From NCBI RefSeq assembly GCF_037975245.1, contig NC_092580.1, forward strand, positions 3,138,501 to 3,202,500: a DNA stretch of 64,000 bases. The letters run 5' to 3'. The position numbers were made by a program, and so were the translations under genes. A model generated the notes under the pieces. The model saw nothing but the letters and a program-made list of their open reading frames with translations, had not been told where the DNA came from and did no database searches. The DNA comes from Apostichopus japonicus. Taxonomy: Eukaryota > Echinodermata > Holothuroidea > Aspidochirotida > Stichopodidae. Shown piece by piece: positions 1 through 12,913 of this stretch (the stretch's first letter is position 1; every line of letters begins with the position of its first letter).

Positions 1-85
1 TACGGCTAGTAAGCAATAAACGGGTTCGGTTACTTGAACGGTGGCCTTGGCGAAATTCCTGCATAGTTTCTTGTCTGTGGCAGTA

Positions 86-291
86 CAGGGAGTTGTTATG
101 GAACAACTCCCTGGTCAGTAGTATGCGGTATTACGCCGCGTTTTCGTGTGTGTTGTGTGATACAAAACTCTGTGCTTTGTTTTACGTTCAGAACTTTTCA
201 CAACTAATGGGCTGTACAGTATAGGTTACGGTCGAGCTTTGCATCAGGCGTAATAGTTTGACCAGGGAGCTGCTACTCTAGCAGTTCCCTG
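86..291. repeat. Short element bounded by two related hairpins
   Basis: A perfect 12-bp stem with a 4-nt loop lies at 86-113 (cagggagttgtt / aacaactccctg). A near-copy in inverted orientation lies at 263-291 (cagggagctgct / agcagttccctg, one mismatch). Together with the adjoining 'ggtc' they behave like subterminal inverted repeats of a small non-autonomous element. I found no convincing target-site duplication, so the class is open. Confidence 0.5.
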
Positions 292-293
292 CT

Positions 294-2460
294 TTTACTC
301 TTTTAGGCCTACATGGTGAGCAGTCAAAGTCAAGAAACAGCTCAAGAAACTAATAGTTATGAACTTTATGTCTGATTCACGCTGACTGGTGTCACAAAAA
401 GACAAACGCGAATGAGTGAAAAAATTGACTGAAGTGATTACAAAATTGGGTATCAAACGTAAAGTCAAGTCCGTCATGTGTGAACAAGTGGTATTTCAGC
501 CAATATAGGTATTAATTATACATAGACAGAGTCACAGCTTACATTGTATTTTATATATAAATTTTAGTTATATATCAGGAGGGTAAGACAAAGCATTTTA
601 TGTCATACACCATATATAGATAAATATGTATATTTAATTATTTTTGGACCCCTGGCAACGGGCCCTTTAGGCGATCACAGAGCACTTGCCCTAGCTGCAC
701 CCCGTCCTCCTAACCGGTGCACGTAAACCCTGTCCTTGCACCCCTTGACCCGAATTAAAAAAAACGAAACTTGAACGGAAAAGGGAAGGAAAATACGTTG
801 CCATAAGGGGCGGCTCCACCCTCTTTAGAAAGGATTGGCAAAAAGGGAATAAGTACATGAACAATAAACTAATAGTTATTTCCATTGAAAAGTGTCTCGC
901 TGAGCATCGGCCGTCAAAGCAAAACCTTTTTTTCTAAATCACGTCAGTGTATTGCTTTCCAGCGTACTGTACTCCCAGAATTGACTCTCCTGCTTCTTGT
1001 TCCGAACGGCTCCCAACGAAATGCCAAAAAGTCGGCAACGGGGTTGGGGTGGGTTACCCAGCTCCACCATGGGGCACCTCATCTCGACTGACTCGAATTA
1101 CAACTCGAAACTTTAACTGAAATTGGATTGAATTTAAAAAAAATATATACTAGCTGTCTGCATGGATCATACTTGTCTATACTATTGTGTGACCATATAG
1201 GCGTACAGGCTCTATATAGTCAACCAGGAGAGACTGGGGGAAGCTTTTTTTCTTGCCACAGAAAATTAAACATTGCCCGGAAGTTCCTAGCACGATTAAT
1301 TCATTTCAAACTTCGACGGCAATGAAGGACAAAGAGAACCATATAGGCCTATGCCTGACTATAAGATCATTGAACCATCACGAACAACTCCGAATAATCT
1401 TCCATTTGCCGATTCATTACACTGAGAATAAGGGGTGGGGGTGGGGCTTTCCATTTGATCCGCAAGTATATTGAATGGTCACCACAACAAGGGTGTATAG
1501 CTTGGGACTAGCACGGGGAGACTTGTCAACCTTGTGAACTTTTTTGGGGGTGAGATGCGGGGGGGGGGGTGGGAGTTGGCAACCTAAAACATACAGGGTA
1601 AACAGAGGGGAGGAAAGAGGTCAAAAAAGAAAGAGTGAAAGACAGATGAAGGGATGGAGGAAGAAAGTAAAGAAAATGTGGAGATGGAGGCTATGGGTAG
1701 AGATAGATATGATATGAAAGTACAGAGAAAAAAAACCAAGAGCAGAAAAATGGAGATCACTGGGATACTGTCAAATACACAAGAAGAATATACAATCTAA
1801 ATACTGGAATAAAATAATGCACAACATAATTACAGCTTTATGACATCAACAAATCAAAGGGGAAGGATATAATGTTTCAAGGATGCTGGAAAATAAGACA
1901 CAACAGAAGATGATTATGGTTTCTGATCTATTAGGCTTCTTCTCTCTACTGCTACCAGGATGTAAGAGACCACAGGGACTCGCACAACTCTTTAAGTTGT
2001 GATGACCTCTGACCCTTACTATGCCTAACTGTTATCTTGCCAGGAAATAAATACACCAGTGCATGAGAGGAGGTGAGAGACAGGACTGATTGATCGTGTC
2101 GATAGGGGTACATGTGATTCAAGAAGATAGATGTAAAGATTAGCATCGTTTGGACACTTCAAATGGGACCCCCTCCCCACCCCCCCACACCCTCCCCCAT
2201 GTTCAAATCATATCCCCTCCTGGCAACGGAAATGAACACCAGTATAAATAAACCGATACAGATATTTATACACGCTGTGCGTGTAGGCCTATATACAATA
2301 ATATAAAGCTGGCCATTCTCTGATTGTTACTCCTTGATTGAATTTCCCCAACCTTGCCCACCTTGACTTAGAGGGTGGCCAAGCTCCTGATTTACAGTCA
2401 TAGCTACTATCGAACAAAATGGACGAAAGCAATTTATCTCAATCTGGTGATGCAGATGTA
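294..2460. other. No gene recognised; simple-sequence tracts
   Basis: No convincing exon was found. There is a G-run at 1560-1570, a purine-rich stretch at about 1600-1780 and a C-rich stretch at about 2167-2205. Short open frames here show no domain motif and no consistent splice context. Confidence 0.5.
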
Positions 2461-2503
2461 TCATTAGCTGCTAATCCAACGTTTGTGAATGTCGCACAAC
2501 CTG

Positions 2504-5500
2504 TCAACAAAAGTCTGGGAAAAGTGCTTGCCCCTGCCATATGTATGATCTCTTTTGTTCAGGATCATGTAAATGTGGCAATGTGTATTCGTATAGTCTG
2601 AGGTTTCTCTCCCATGCTGCTCCATATCTAATCCTACTGGTGACATTGGACAGAACATTGGCAGATGGCTTCTTGAGAGGTGTTGAAGTAACTGGATCAG
2701 GAGTATCTGTAGAGATTACATAAAACAATAGTTACTAGATTGCAAGTATCCTGCTATAGCTTCTATGGCTGTGACTAAAAATATACAGTACCTTTTGTTT
2801 AGAACTTATCACACTTATGCAGCACTGGAAACTGATATTTCAATTTAAATGGTGTCATTGAGTTTAGAGGACATTGAAGTTACAAGTATGTTGGTGAAAC
2901 CAAGACCACCTTCAAGAAGCAGTTCTAGTCACAAGTCAATACCATGAAAAGGGAGACTCCAGTAGGGGAACACTTTCAGCTCCCCAATCATACCATTAAA
3001 GACATGTCCCAACAGGTAACTAACTTCGTAGACTAACCATCTCAGACACAGTACACCACAGCAGAGATAGAGAGAGTGGACGGAGTGCCCTAGCACCATT
3101 CAACTGAATGGGCTCAATGTACAGGAAGGACATGACTATAACTTTATCCTGCTCCATCTCTGTATTCTGCTATAGTTTATTCGCCCTCTCTCCTTACTTA
3201 ATCCTTGCTTTGTACTCCACAGTTTATCTAAATACCTCTGCTTTCACTGACTCCTTTTGTTCAATACACCATTAACTTCTTTCTTTGTGTTCACCATGTC
3301 CTCTCTGTTCCAGGCTCTATTGTGTCTCTCGAATTTACTGTTACTAGTCAGTTTGCCTCTAAAGAAGATCCTGATAATATCAGGCCCACTTACTTTTATA
3401 AATTCTCATACACATGTATGCTTTTTAGTGGATGAGCAATAAGCTACCATCTTTTTCTTTTCTTTTGGAATTTAATGAGAATGAAATTGTATTATTTTTC
3501 TGATCACACCAGATCAGATAAGATTAGCACTGCTCTTCCAGTCTGTAATTCATGCAAGGATAAACATATAAATTTACCTTCTCCCTTCTGAGTGTCAACT
3601 GATCTTTCTGTGGTGACAGCCGCTGAGAATGCCTCTGTTTGACTTTCAGCATCTTTCCGGAAAAGATGCATTTGAAACCTATACAATGAAACAAAAAAAA
3701 TTGTCTGTAAATCATATAACTGAAATAGTAATTTTACTGTACACCCCAAGCTTAATTGTATGCGTAATGAATCTGGTAATGACCAAATCATTACAAACAT
3801 ACATGTTTTTATCATACCTACCCAAGAAAAAATATGAAAGAGAAAAGTAACAAACAAACACTTAGGCAGATTTCAATAATAACATATTGTTAACCCACAT
3901 TGATTTAAACCCAGATAAGGATGAGATATTCTTTCATACTCTTCTTCAACATATCCATAAACCGCGGTACCTTTCAAGAATTGTAAGGATAATTTTGTGT
4001 TGCCCAACTGCTTGCCCAACAACTTGAGCTCACATGTCAATGTAAAATTTACTATGTAAACTTCCTGTCTTAGTGAACTGATTGGTTTCATATCGCTAAA
4101 AGATGTCCAGTCTTTTGATCAAAGTTTGATGTACACTCATTATTTACCTACTGTGTAAACTTCCTGTTTATGTGAGCAGTTGGTTTCATGAGTGAGAATT
4201 GAGATGCTAGCTTACTCCATGACACCATTGTGAAAAATTCCTGTTTACATGAATAGCTTGATTTCAGACTACCATTAATTTAACGCTAGATTACTCTCCA
4301 CAAGAGATAGTTTCGGCCACCAAATTTAATAGATATTATAATTTTTGAACACTAAACATCAGATCATTCACAAGAAGCTGAACAAAAACAAGCATAGTAC
4401 TGACTATATATAAAAAATATGATAACTTAGCACAGCATCATAAAGTATGAGCATCAGGCCTACACAAAAAAAAACTGGTACTTTCTTACCTCCAGGCATG
4501 GCTATATAAAGGTTTATAAAGGTATAGCTATATGTACTAATATGGTCCCTCAATTTGTGAGGCTAATTTACCTAATTTCTTGCATAGCAGTTGGGTTCCT
4601 TCAAAAATCCCAAGCACAGAAATGTACACATGATTGCTGGAATATTGGACAGACAGTCAGTAGATAACAGTATAACACCCTATTGCCCAAATGTACCATT
4701 AAAACTTGATTGCATATATGCTGGCTGTGGCTGACCTTAGAAAAACATAAGGTCTAGTTGCATACGCAGCGGTGTGAAAACATGTGAATCAGTTAGTAGT
4801 GATTCTAAATTATTTATGTACAGTAGATGCATTATTTTTATAGGAAAAATTGCAGGTCCATGTGGTTGTACTTGTACAGCACAGTAGGCCTTCCTCACTG
4901 GTGTATATTACAAAATTAGGGAATACAGTTACTATGAACACTAAATTCAGATACTTATTACTAATACTATAGGCCTTAGTCCTATGTTATATGCCTAGTT
5001 AATTATGACTGGGCATAGGTGAGGCTTTTCTTTCAAATGCTCATTCACAAGAATTATTCCTCAAACAAGGACAGCTGATAACAATTTAGAACCTGGAGGG
5101 GTGGGGATGAACAGATCACCTAGGCCTAGTGGTTAGAAAATATATTTCCATCAATTTGTTGAGGCAAAAAAACAGTTTACTTTTTGGTGATGAGAAGGCC
5201 CAGCTTTCCATGGCATAAATATGAGGAGTGAAACTAAAGACCCCCAGTCCCTGTCAGTCTTCTTTAGGAAGGATATTTTAATTTTTAACTGTATACAGTA
5301 CAAAGTGGCTATTCTTACAACTAGTTGTAAGAATAATTTCCGACTACGCATGGGCAGTTGCTATTTTTATGATTAGGAGTACTAATTTTACGACGAGGAG
5401 TAACAATAACTTCCGGTTAGGGTTAGGATTGAGATTTAGGGTTATGTTTAGGGTTAGGGTTACCCCTACTACATGCGCAGTTGCTTTATTTACTTTACTG

Positions 5501-6359
5501 CACTTGAATTTGCCTTTGTCGTAAGAATAGTTCATAAATAATTGTTACGACTAGTCGTAAGAATAGCCACGGCCTATACAGTATCCTCATGACAAGCATT
5601 CACAAACAGTGATGATGATGACTCAGTAATACAACTTACTGCTATTTTGTGCTAGGATAAGTATGATAAGGTTAGCATACGCTAGGTCCATTGGAAAAAT
5701 AATGAATGATAGGCCTAGTTACAAAGCCTAGGCTCATCAAATCATGTATGTTACAAATACAATAGCATAGACACTGCGAAGTTCGAACACCTAAGCCTTA
5801 AAATACCCCAAAAACTATCTTCATTTTATTGACAGATATGTACGTACATACTTGCGCACGGGTCATTTTGGAGAGGAAATAACTGTAGCTTCCTAGTTTT
5901 TAGTGATATTGGCTTTCGCTTGTAGGTTATCATGGTGAAATTGTGTATTTCTTAGGGGTGTCCGAACTTTGCAGTTTTCTGTACTTCGCAATACTGACAG
6001 TTACCTAGGACAATACCCTGTAGTACTACTATGTACTAGTATTACCCTATATAGTTTTAGCCTAGCTTAGCAAATCATTACCTTTTTGTGTGATCCTGAA
6101 GCAAATGTTCTGCGAAATCTGCGTTGCTAACAGAAGTCAAATCGTGGACATGTTTGTAGAGTTCTTTCTCCATTTGCCAGTTTACGTAGGAACGTAGAAG
6201 ATAGATCTTCGTGGCATCTCTTCGTCGCTGTTGTTCCTTTGCACTGCTGTTTTTGTCAGGTCCATGCAACAATGGCTTTCCTCCACTTGAACCTACGCTC
6301 GTTCCAGGATAAGGTCGTTTTCTTTCGCCCGATTCTCCTTGCCCAGATCCCTTTTCCAT
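2504..6359 (-). CDS. Three-exon gene of unknown function
   Basis: Proposed exons on the minus strand: 6359-6082 (start codon CAT at 6357-6359; ends at AAG|GTAATG, phase 2), 3678-3578 (acceptor TATAG, donor AAG|GTAAAT, phase 1) and 2706 to a stop at 2504-2506 (acceptor CTACAG). The phases agree at both joins, which is the main support. The product would be about 194 residues. The first exon encodes a Gly/Ser/Lys-rich N-terminus, then a charged helical stretch starting QQRRRDATKIYLL. The second is Gln/Glu/Thr-rich. The third contains a proline-rich stretch and aromatic residues (RIRYGAAWERNLRLYEY). I recognise no family. The region upstream of 6360 has more CpG than its surroundings and could hold a promoter shared with the plus-strand integrase gene. 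A poly(A) signal below 2504 was not evident, and the third exon might be frameshifted near its end. Confidence 0.5.
2881..3123 (+). mobile_element. Penelope-like element remnant (GIY-YIG endonuclease)
   Basis: Broken reading frames resemble the GIY-YIG endonuclease of Penelope-like elements. From 2881 the sequence reads YKYVGETKTTFKKQF, a stop, then TPVGEHFQLPNHTIKDM. In another frame near 3070-3120 it reads REWTECPSTIQLNGLN, matching the family's typical 'E..W...L.T..P.GLN' end. There are internal stops and at least one frameshift, and no reverse-transcriptase part is visible. This is a dead fragment lying in an intron of the minus-strand gene. Confidence 0.55.
4045..4270. repeat. Diverged short tandem repeat
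   Basis: Three diverged copies of a block containing '(t)gtaaacttcctgt..a.tgan(c)ag.ttg(a/g)tttca' begin near 4051, 4151 and 4228. Spacing is about 80-100 bp. They lie in the long intron of the minus-strand gene, which otherwise shows no exon between 3679 and 6081. Confidence 0.4.
5301..5574. mobile_element. MITE with 9-bp TSD, palindromic ends and telomere-like core
   Basis: The ends are gtggctattcttac at 5304 and gtaagaatagccac at 5557-5570, in inverted orientation. Each arm is itself nearly palindromic around actagt. The element is flanked by an exact 9-bp duplication, tatacagta, at 5292-5300 and 5575-5583. A 9-bp duplication is typical of Mutator-like elements. The interior carries ttaggg-type repeats at 5415-5462. 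No coding capacity is visible, so this is a non-autonomous element. Confidence 0.7.
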
Positions 6360-6559
6360 GATTGTCACTATACTCTAGTCTAATCGAATGTATTTGTACG
6401 AAAATCGTACAGTATTCTTTACTCAAAAGGCACACAAACAACTATCGCGTACGAAAATCCTTTGCGGTAAACAGTACAATAATCTGAAATGCTGTGTTAT
6501 AACATTATGTGTGCATGGGTACGGGCTTGTTACGCATACGCTTGCCTGTGCTATTCACT

Positions 6560-7990
6560 GATCTAAATTTGCCACCGAGGTCACGTGAGTTTTCGGGGTC
6601 CCATTAAACCTCGCTGAAACCTCGAAAATGCCAGCGCCCTCAAAAAAAAGTCTACGAGCGATATCGCCTTTAATCAGACCCGTCAACTCTCCCGGTTATA
6701 CAGTTTTAGCCCGAATCTCCTGGCCTCCCGGTTTCTCATTCTATTCTCCCGGTTTTTTAATGTTTCATCACTTGCGACATTTCTGAAAATAGGCAACAGT
6801 TAGTCCTATGCTTATTGCGTATTAAAAGTAATCTAAAAATAGATTGATTGTTTACAAACAAGTTACGACTGACACGGTGCTGTGCGGGACTCTCGACCAA
6901 TAGCAGGCCTGAAGACAGTACAGTAGTACGGCGTGCACTGTGCATATGCCAGGATGCACTCAGTTTAATATACACAAGTTGTAACTTGTTTGTATACTCG
7001 GTGCGGCGTACCATATGTGTGCAATTTGTATACGACGAAAACTGTTAAATTCTATGCCGACAAACACTTTACCTGTGTCCTCTTCGCTGCTAGGTGAATA
7101 TCACGTCTTTAACTACGATTTAAGAAACGACTGTTTCAAATATCTCACTAATTCTTTCGGCGATTATTCATTGAGCACATAACTTAAAGTATAGGATACT
7201 TTTTGTCATAATTAATACTACTTTTAGTACTTAGGCTAGGCCTATGTAAGTTTACACGTAGGAGACGCTTATCCTCTATTTGGACAGTGGTGGTTATATT
7301 TTCGGAAGGTTATTTATACATTACATTGCATACTACAATTTACTTTTCCCGTTTTTTGCAACCCTAACACCTGCAATTATATGGATATCATATTTTTGGT
7401 AATTCACCCAGAGAACTCTGAATTGTGTCATAAAACATGTCTTCAAATGGCGTACAACCATTTCACGTTAAAATTTAAATATGCTAGGCCTGATTGGTGC
7501 AAAAATTATGATATTCTTAGCATGTTTGGTTAGTTGTAAAAACTCAACCCCCAAAACTGAAGCAATTGCTTATATGGTACATTATAATCAGTTGTATGCT
7601 TGAGCAAAGTTGTATGTGCATGAACAAAGTTGTTTGTTAGGCCCCAGTTTCATTGCCATTTTGTTTACCCAATTGTCATAACAAATTAATAAGAAAAGTA
7701 TTATATAATTTCCACCTTTTATGGCCCCGCCTATCACAGAAGTTAACAAGCATAACCAAATCGAATCACTTAAGCTGACAGAAATAGTCTTGTCTGCATG
7801 GATTTGACGCACAATGTAAAGATACAATTAATAGACTATATAGCCTAGCCTTCTTCTATAGGTAAGTAGTACTGAATTAATAATGTCTGTAACAAATTTG
7901 TGGTTGGTGAGATATTGAATGCCTCATGTGGCAACTACCATTTGTGCAGCCTTTTTTTTTTCGATGATTAATTTTCTTATCTCTTTGAAG
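6560..7990. other. No exon recognised upstream of the integrase gene
   Basis: This stretch separates the divergent minus-strand gene from the first recognisable integrase exon. The start codon and N-terminus of the integrase gene should lie here or further upstream, but I could not identify them. Repeated 'ctcccgg' and 'ttcccg' words at about 6686-6760 and 7350 look like repeat-derived sequence of unknown class. Confidence 0.4.
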
Positions 7991-8147
7991 GTGCACATTT
8001 TGGCAGAGACAAAACTAGACAGAAGATGATAAAGTATCAACATGGAAGTATGTGCAACATTGCAAGATGTGCCAGGGGGTCAAATGGTCATTGTCCTGTC
8101 CACGAACAAGTCTCTATAGGATTCCTGTGACTGGATTATGGAAACAG
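7991..8147 (+). CDS. Integrase exon: zinc-binding segment
   Basis: The acceptor is CTTTGAAG|GTGCAC and the donor is ACAG|GTAAAT. The first 15 codons read GAHFGRDKTRQKMIKY, matching the 'H.G...T...I...Y' half of the HHCC module. One frame over, the exon continues as YVQHCKMCQG, the CxxC half, and ends at RIPVTGLWKQ, the usual linker before the catalytic core. The change of frame near 8037 is an apparent frameshift. The role by family is the N-terminal zinc-binding domain of a DDE integrase/transposase. Confidence 0.7.
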
Positions 8148-8820
8148 GTAAATTCTCTAGTTGTTTCAATTGTACTGGTTGTCCACAGCATGCAGTAAAG
8201 CTCAAGTTTATTTAAAGTCACTTTGTCTGGACAAATGAAATTTAAGTATAAAGGTAGTCTACAGGTATATAGGCCCTAAATTCTGGCTACTGTAATTGCT
8301 AGAAGTTTTCAAAAAGTACTTTCCTAGAGGATTTTAACCCTTCAAATTGTGGTCAGACATTGTAAATGAACCCACAAGATGATTGATAACCCTAGTGAGG
8401 TGAATTACCTCCAAGGTGGAAATAAATAAAAATAGTTTAATAAATTTGACCAAAGTGACCATATTTGAATATCTGGCATATTTTGGGCCAAGACAGAATA
8501 CCTTAAGCCACACTTTGGCATAACTGGAGAGCAACCACCAATATGGATGTATAGTTGTAGCTTGGAAAAAAGTGATACCATTTTCTGTCTAGTGGCTTAA
8601 GCAAAATAAATAGGGTGCAATATGGTTTATGTTACAAATGCAATGTAAATATAATTGGCCTAAATCCACCAACACCAGCTGTCTTGATAAGATATCCCAC
8701 TATTTTTTATCTACGACTACAGAATGAAGCAAGCAATGGAAATAGAAGAACAGCTAAGGCAGAGCCTGCAACTTGCAAATGTTTTTGAAATTAGAACCTA
8801 AATGTTGTATTCTTTCTTAG

Positions 8821-8968
8821 CAGGTATTGGTCCTCTGCCAGTGATAGCTGCCAATAACCGATATATTATTACACTGTGTGACTTTTATTCAAAGTGGCCT
8901 GAGGCTAAGCCAATTCCTGACAAGACTGCAGAATCAACATCAAATTTCGTTACTGATGTGATGATGAG
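8821..8968 (+). CDS. Integrase exon: first catalytic Asp
   Basis: The open frame reads GPLPVIAANNRYIITL then CDFYSKWPEAKPIPDKTA, a close match to the start of the Gypsy/Ginger1 rve core. The Asp of CDFYSKW is the first catalytic residue. The donor is GATGAG|GTATTA, phase 2, and it joins in phase to the exon at 10345. The acceptor is TTCTTAG at 8820 or the AG three bases later. Confidence 0.75.
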
Positions 8969-10344
8969 GTATTAAATATCCAAGACATTATAATTTTATG
9001 CAGTTACTCATATCTATTAACAAATAACTGATAGTGCATGGCAGAATGGTCAATACTGCTGTATTTGAATATCACTATTTCCACATACTAGGTATAAAGC
9101 ATACACAGAAAGGACAAGGTCTGGAGGGAGGTGAGAAGTGTGAAGTATACTGTAAATCTTTTGCAGTATTTTCCCCATTAGTTTATCTGCAAGTAGTTTC
9201 TGTTCCTACATATATTTGCAAAGGTTCACCTCTGTTTCTCACCCACATTTGATACATGCAGCTTCTAACAATTTAGTGTCATATTGCTAGACAATTGTCT
9301 TCATTTAGTGTACATCCCCAATAGAGGATTTTACCTGGACCTGATCCACTGAATCAGATAATTTAAAGCAGTTTGTTCGAACAAATGATGAGTAAATAGT
9401 TAAGACCACATTACACAGGTATATGTCACCTATGGTGGTATATTGTTGTTCAAAAAAGTGTTGATCAGTTTGATATTGTAACCACAAAGAACTTTCTGTT
9501 CACAAAGTGCGAACTTAATACTACTTGGCTGTTTTGACTAGAACTTCAACATGATAAGACTGATAATGTATCAACTGAGGTTTGATACCATTTCTCTATT
9601 CCATCCTTTGAGGAAATTGCTAGTAGGGATACACACAATTGCATGTGTGTGTGTGTGTGTATTGGGGGGGGGGGATACTTTCTGAACCTGGTGGAGGGTC
9701 CCCTTTTCTTTGGCAAAATAAGGCAAGTTTTAGGTCTCTTGATGCAAAATGATGTATTACAGTACACTTTACTATAATGGTGAGCTAGCATTATTTTGTT
9801 TTTGCATTTGGGTCATACAGAGGGTGTTTTGAACCCCAATGGATCCTGGTTAAGGAAAATTAATGTTTGTTTGACATTTATACAGTCTGGCATATCACAT
9901 AAGTCAAGCATCTTGCAAAAAGCATTAAACCTCTGGTATACCCTAACTTAATCTAATTTTATAAATATCTTTTATTTAATTGAATTAATATATCACAAAT
10001 GTTGTATTGGCTCGTATGGTTAGAACTTTTCAGTTTGTGTAGTAAACTGTGCGATACATTATGCAATGCCTAAAACATGACTTGCAAGCTCCAATAAAAG
10101 AAGTTCAGCCAGTTAGCCAATAAACATGTAATTGTCACAATAAAAGATCATCCAATTAACTCAATGCCTGAACATACTTCATTTGTGCCCTAACAGTCTG
10201 CACTCAACTAGCATGGTGAACATTAATTATTTCTGTAGTGGAGCTTAAACATTTCCTTTCAAGATGAGAATTTTATTTTATGTATGAATTACAGTGTGGC
10301 ATTCACTACCTATAATATTGCTTTCAACTTTGCATATTGCACAG

Positions 10345-10498
10345 ATTCGGTTTGACTGATATTTTTAATATCTGACCAAGTAAGGGAGTTTGTGAATGAA
10401 GTCAACAGAAGACTCCTTCACAGGTTCCAAATAGAGCACAGGGTCGCCTCTGCTTATCATCCACAAAGGAATGGTTTGGTTGAGCGTAAACTATTGAG
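10345..10498 (+). CDS. Integrase exon: second Asp and Glu of DD35E
   Basis: The exon begins RFGLTDIF across the splice junction. After an apparent 1-nt frameshift near 10365 it reads ISDQVREFVNEVNRRL and then AYHPQRNGLVERKLL. The Asp of SDQ and the Glu of VER are separated by 35 residues, the exact DD35E spacing. The acceptor is TTGCACAG and the donor is TTGAG|GTAAAT, phase 2. All three catalytic acidic residues are therefore preserved in this copy. Confidence 0.75.
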
Positions 10499-10770
10499 GT
10501 AAATATATCCAACTTTGTTGTATATAGGTTAGCTTCATTTTTAATGCACCTATTTTTTGTATTGCACATGATCGGACAAAGATAGGACTGAAGAAGCTAC
10601 CTTAAATTCGAGACTATATGCTCCATAATGTGTAAAATGAAGACATGGGAACAGAAATGTCTTAACAATATGGAGACATATTTGGGCAAACATAACCACT
10701 CCTTAGGTCATAATAGGGATGTGTGGGATGGGATGACAAGGTGCATCAGATAATGCAGTTTGGAATTAAG

Positions 10771-11148
10771 CAGTGGCGGAGCGTCCATACAGTCAGGGGG
10801 GCGAATGCCCCCCTGACGGACTCAAATGGACTGCTGGTGCCCTTTTCAGCTCTTTACCACTTTTTCACGTTTATTCACGTTTATTGACTTTTTTATTGCG
10901 CTCTCATCAACATATTGACATTTGTCACATTTTGTTGGTGTAATTTGGCGATGACACCTATTTATTCTTTGTTTATCTGCAAATTAGCCAGGCCCAGAAA
11001 GAGTCATTTCCAGCTCTAGGGAGTATCTTTACTCAAAAAAATTTCTGTCCGCTACGTGCCAACCTGTGGTGGCGCTCCGCTTAGTGTCGAAAGCGCCCCT
11101 ACAGACCATTCTCCCCCCTCCTGACCAATACCCCTAGCTCTGCCACTG
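10771..11148. mobile_element. hAT-like MITE, 378 bp
   Basis: The terminal inverted repeats are cagtggcggagcg and the complement of agctctgccactg. Flanks are an 8-bp target duplication with one difference: gaattaag at 10763-10770 and gaattgag at 11149-11156. An 8-bp duplication and cagtgg-type ends fit hAT. Near its right end it carries 'tggtggcgctccgctta', shared with the elements at 32901 and 55673. It lies in an intron of the integrase-USP gene. Confidence 0.8.
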
Positions 11149-11477
11149 GAATTGAGTGAGTTCCTGTAATTGACATGAAAGATGCCAATAAGTTTTATGT
11201 AGTCCTATAGAATGTAAAATGCATAGTACACCTTTCCTCATGCTAATCTGTCTTAAAATATGTGAAAAGGTAGGCATTATTATACCAGATTCATCAAATT
11301 TCCATATACACAAGTTCTTGCCATGCACTGACCCTGTAGGCCTCTATGTAAATAGTGAAATGATGCCCTGTGCTGGCTTTCTTTGCAGGTGCCGAGCTCC
11401 TTCAGTGCTGTATAAATAGGTAATAGTTTATTAAACATGTGCTGTCAATGTTGCAGTATTTGAGGCATATCATAGTG

Positions 11478-11808
11478 CAGGGGTTCCCTAACTGGGGTAC
11501 ATGAACCCTCAAGGGGGTGCGTGAGTCCATCCCAGGGGGTTCATGAGATGTTTCTGAAAGTCAAACCTAGAGTACTTTTTGTTGAACTAAAGTCTGATAT
11601 ATAGTATAATTTAGTAATGTGCAAAAGTCGTACCTTTCGACAACCTCTACAATATACCACTATGGACTTGATCTTTTACGAAGCACTGTCATACGTATTA
11701 TAGTATAATAATGACTCAGGTCGTGTCTCGAAAAGTTGGGGGTTCGTGCCGTGGACAACTCTGACATCAACAGGGGCTTCGTGGGGGGATACAGTTAGGG
11801 AAACCCTG
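11478..11808. mobile_element. hAT-like MITE, 331 bp
   Basis: The ends are caggggttccctaactg and the complement of cagttagggaaaccctg, 17 bp with one mismatch. They are flanked by a perfect 8-bp duplication, tcatagtg, at 11470-11477 and 11809-11816. There is no coding sequence. The family differs from the cagtggcgg group next to it. It is intronic in the integrase-USP gene. Confidence 0.85.
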
Positions 11809-12913
11809 TCATAGTGTTATGCAACCATCAACACAATCCTTAAATGGCACCTGTGACAATTGAAATGATACGAAAGAGCGAAATGCTTTGTATGAATTCA
11901 CACGGGCACACTGCCATGTAAGCTGGACAAAGAGTGCCGGGGATGTACCCACAAGGTCAGTTATTGGTTTTTTATCTACCATTTTATGTTTCTAGGCTGT
12001 GCTACTGTATACAATTTTGAAAAACAACCATGCATACAACTTAAAGCAATCTAAACCATTTGGCTGACTAAGCTGTTAGGGATTAGGTGAAAATATAATT
12101 GTAATTCTTTCATATCCCTTTATCATCAGATGCCACTGGTATTGGAATTTGTTTGGAGTGAAAACTCTGAAGTGCAGTATGAGAGAGTACAAATATGGAC
12201 GGCAGCATTATTTTCTTTACTGCACATTATACAATGAGGTCATCCTGTTATTAGATGCCTATATACAAACAGGTTTATCTAGAGTTTGATATGGATTGAA
12301 AGTTATTACTTATAGTGCATCTCATCATGAAAGTTCTTCTCTAAGGAATTCGCCCCAAATTTATCACTGCCAACACTTAAATAAAACTCAACGGCTCATT
12401 GATCTGTATGAAACCAATTAGCAACAAGTTTTGTTTGTCATTCCCCCACATCGACTCAAGTTTCAATCGTAGGTGCAAGCGTTTACTCAAGACCATTGCA
12501 GATCAGCTATTTCATCACAGAAATTGTGTTTGTAAATCATGCTGTAGTATAATTCTAAAGGCAAAACTGCAGATCTTTATGGCATTCCTAAAAATGATAG
12601 TTTGTCAATGCAAGAGATTAAAAATTGTGTGATACAGTTTTGAATTTGAATGAAGCTATTGACATCTTGTAGCAGTATTGTATTTAAGTTATATCATCCT
12701 GGTGTCAAGCAAATATACCAGATGACGAACAGGTGTTGTCTGGTTAAGTATAATCTGCTTCTGTGTGATTGGAACAAAATTCATATCATACATCTCCTAC
12801 ATAGTAACTCCCAGGCTAGAAATTTATATTACTCATACATGTATGTAACTAAAGCATGATAATACTTTAGATGTGCATAATAAGGACGCTTTGTGTTTTG
12901 TTTCAAATGTCAG

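Noticed and set aside
2419-2601. Plus-strand open frame starting MDESNLSQSGDADV
   Set aside because: It overlaps the phase-supported minus-strand exon, has no splice partner, and no domain was recognised.
12399-12859. Short plus-strand frames between integrase exons
   Set aside because: No integrase motif and no phase-compatible splice sites; they look like chance AT-rich frames.
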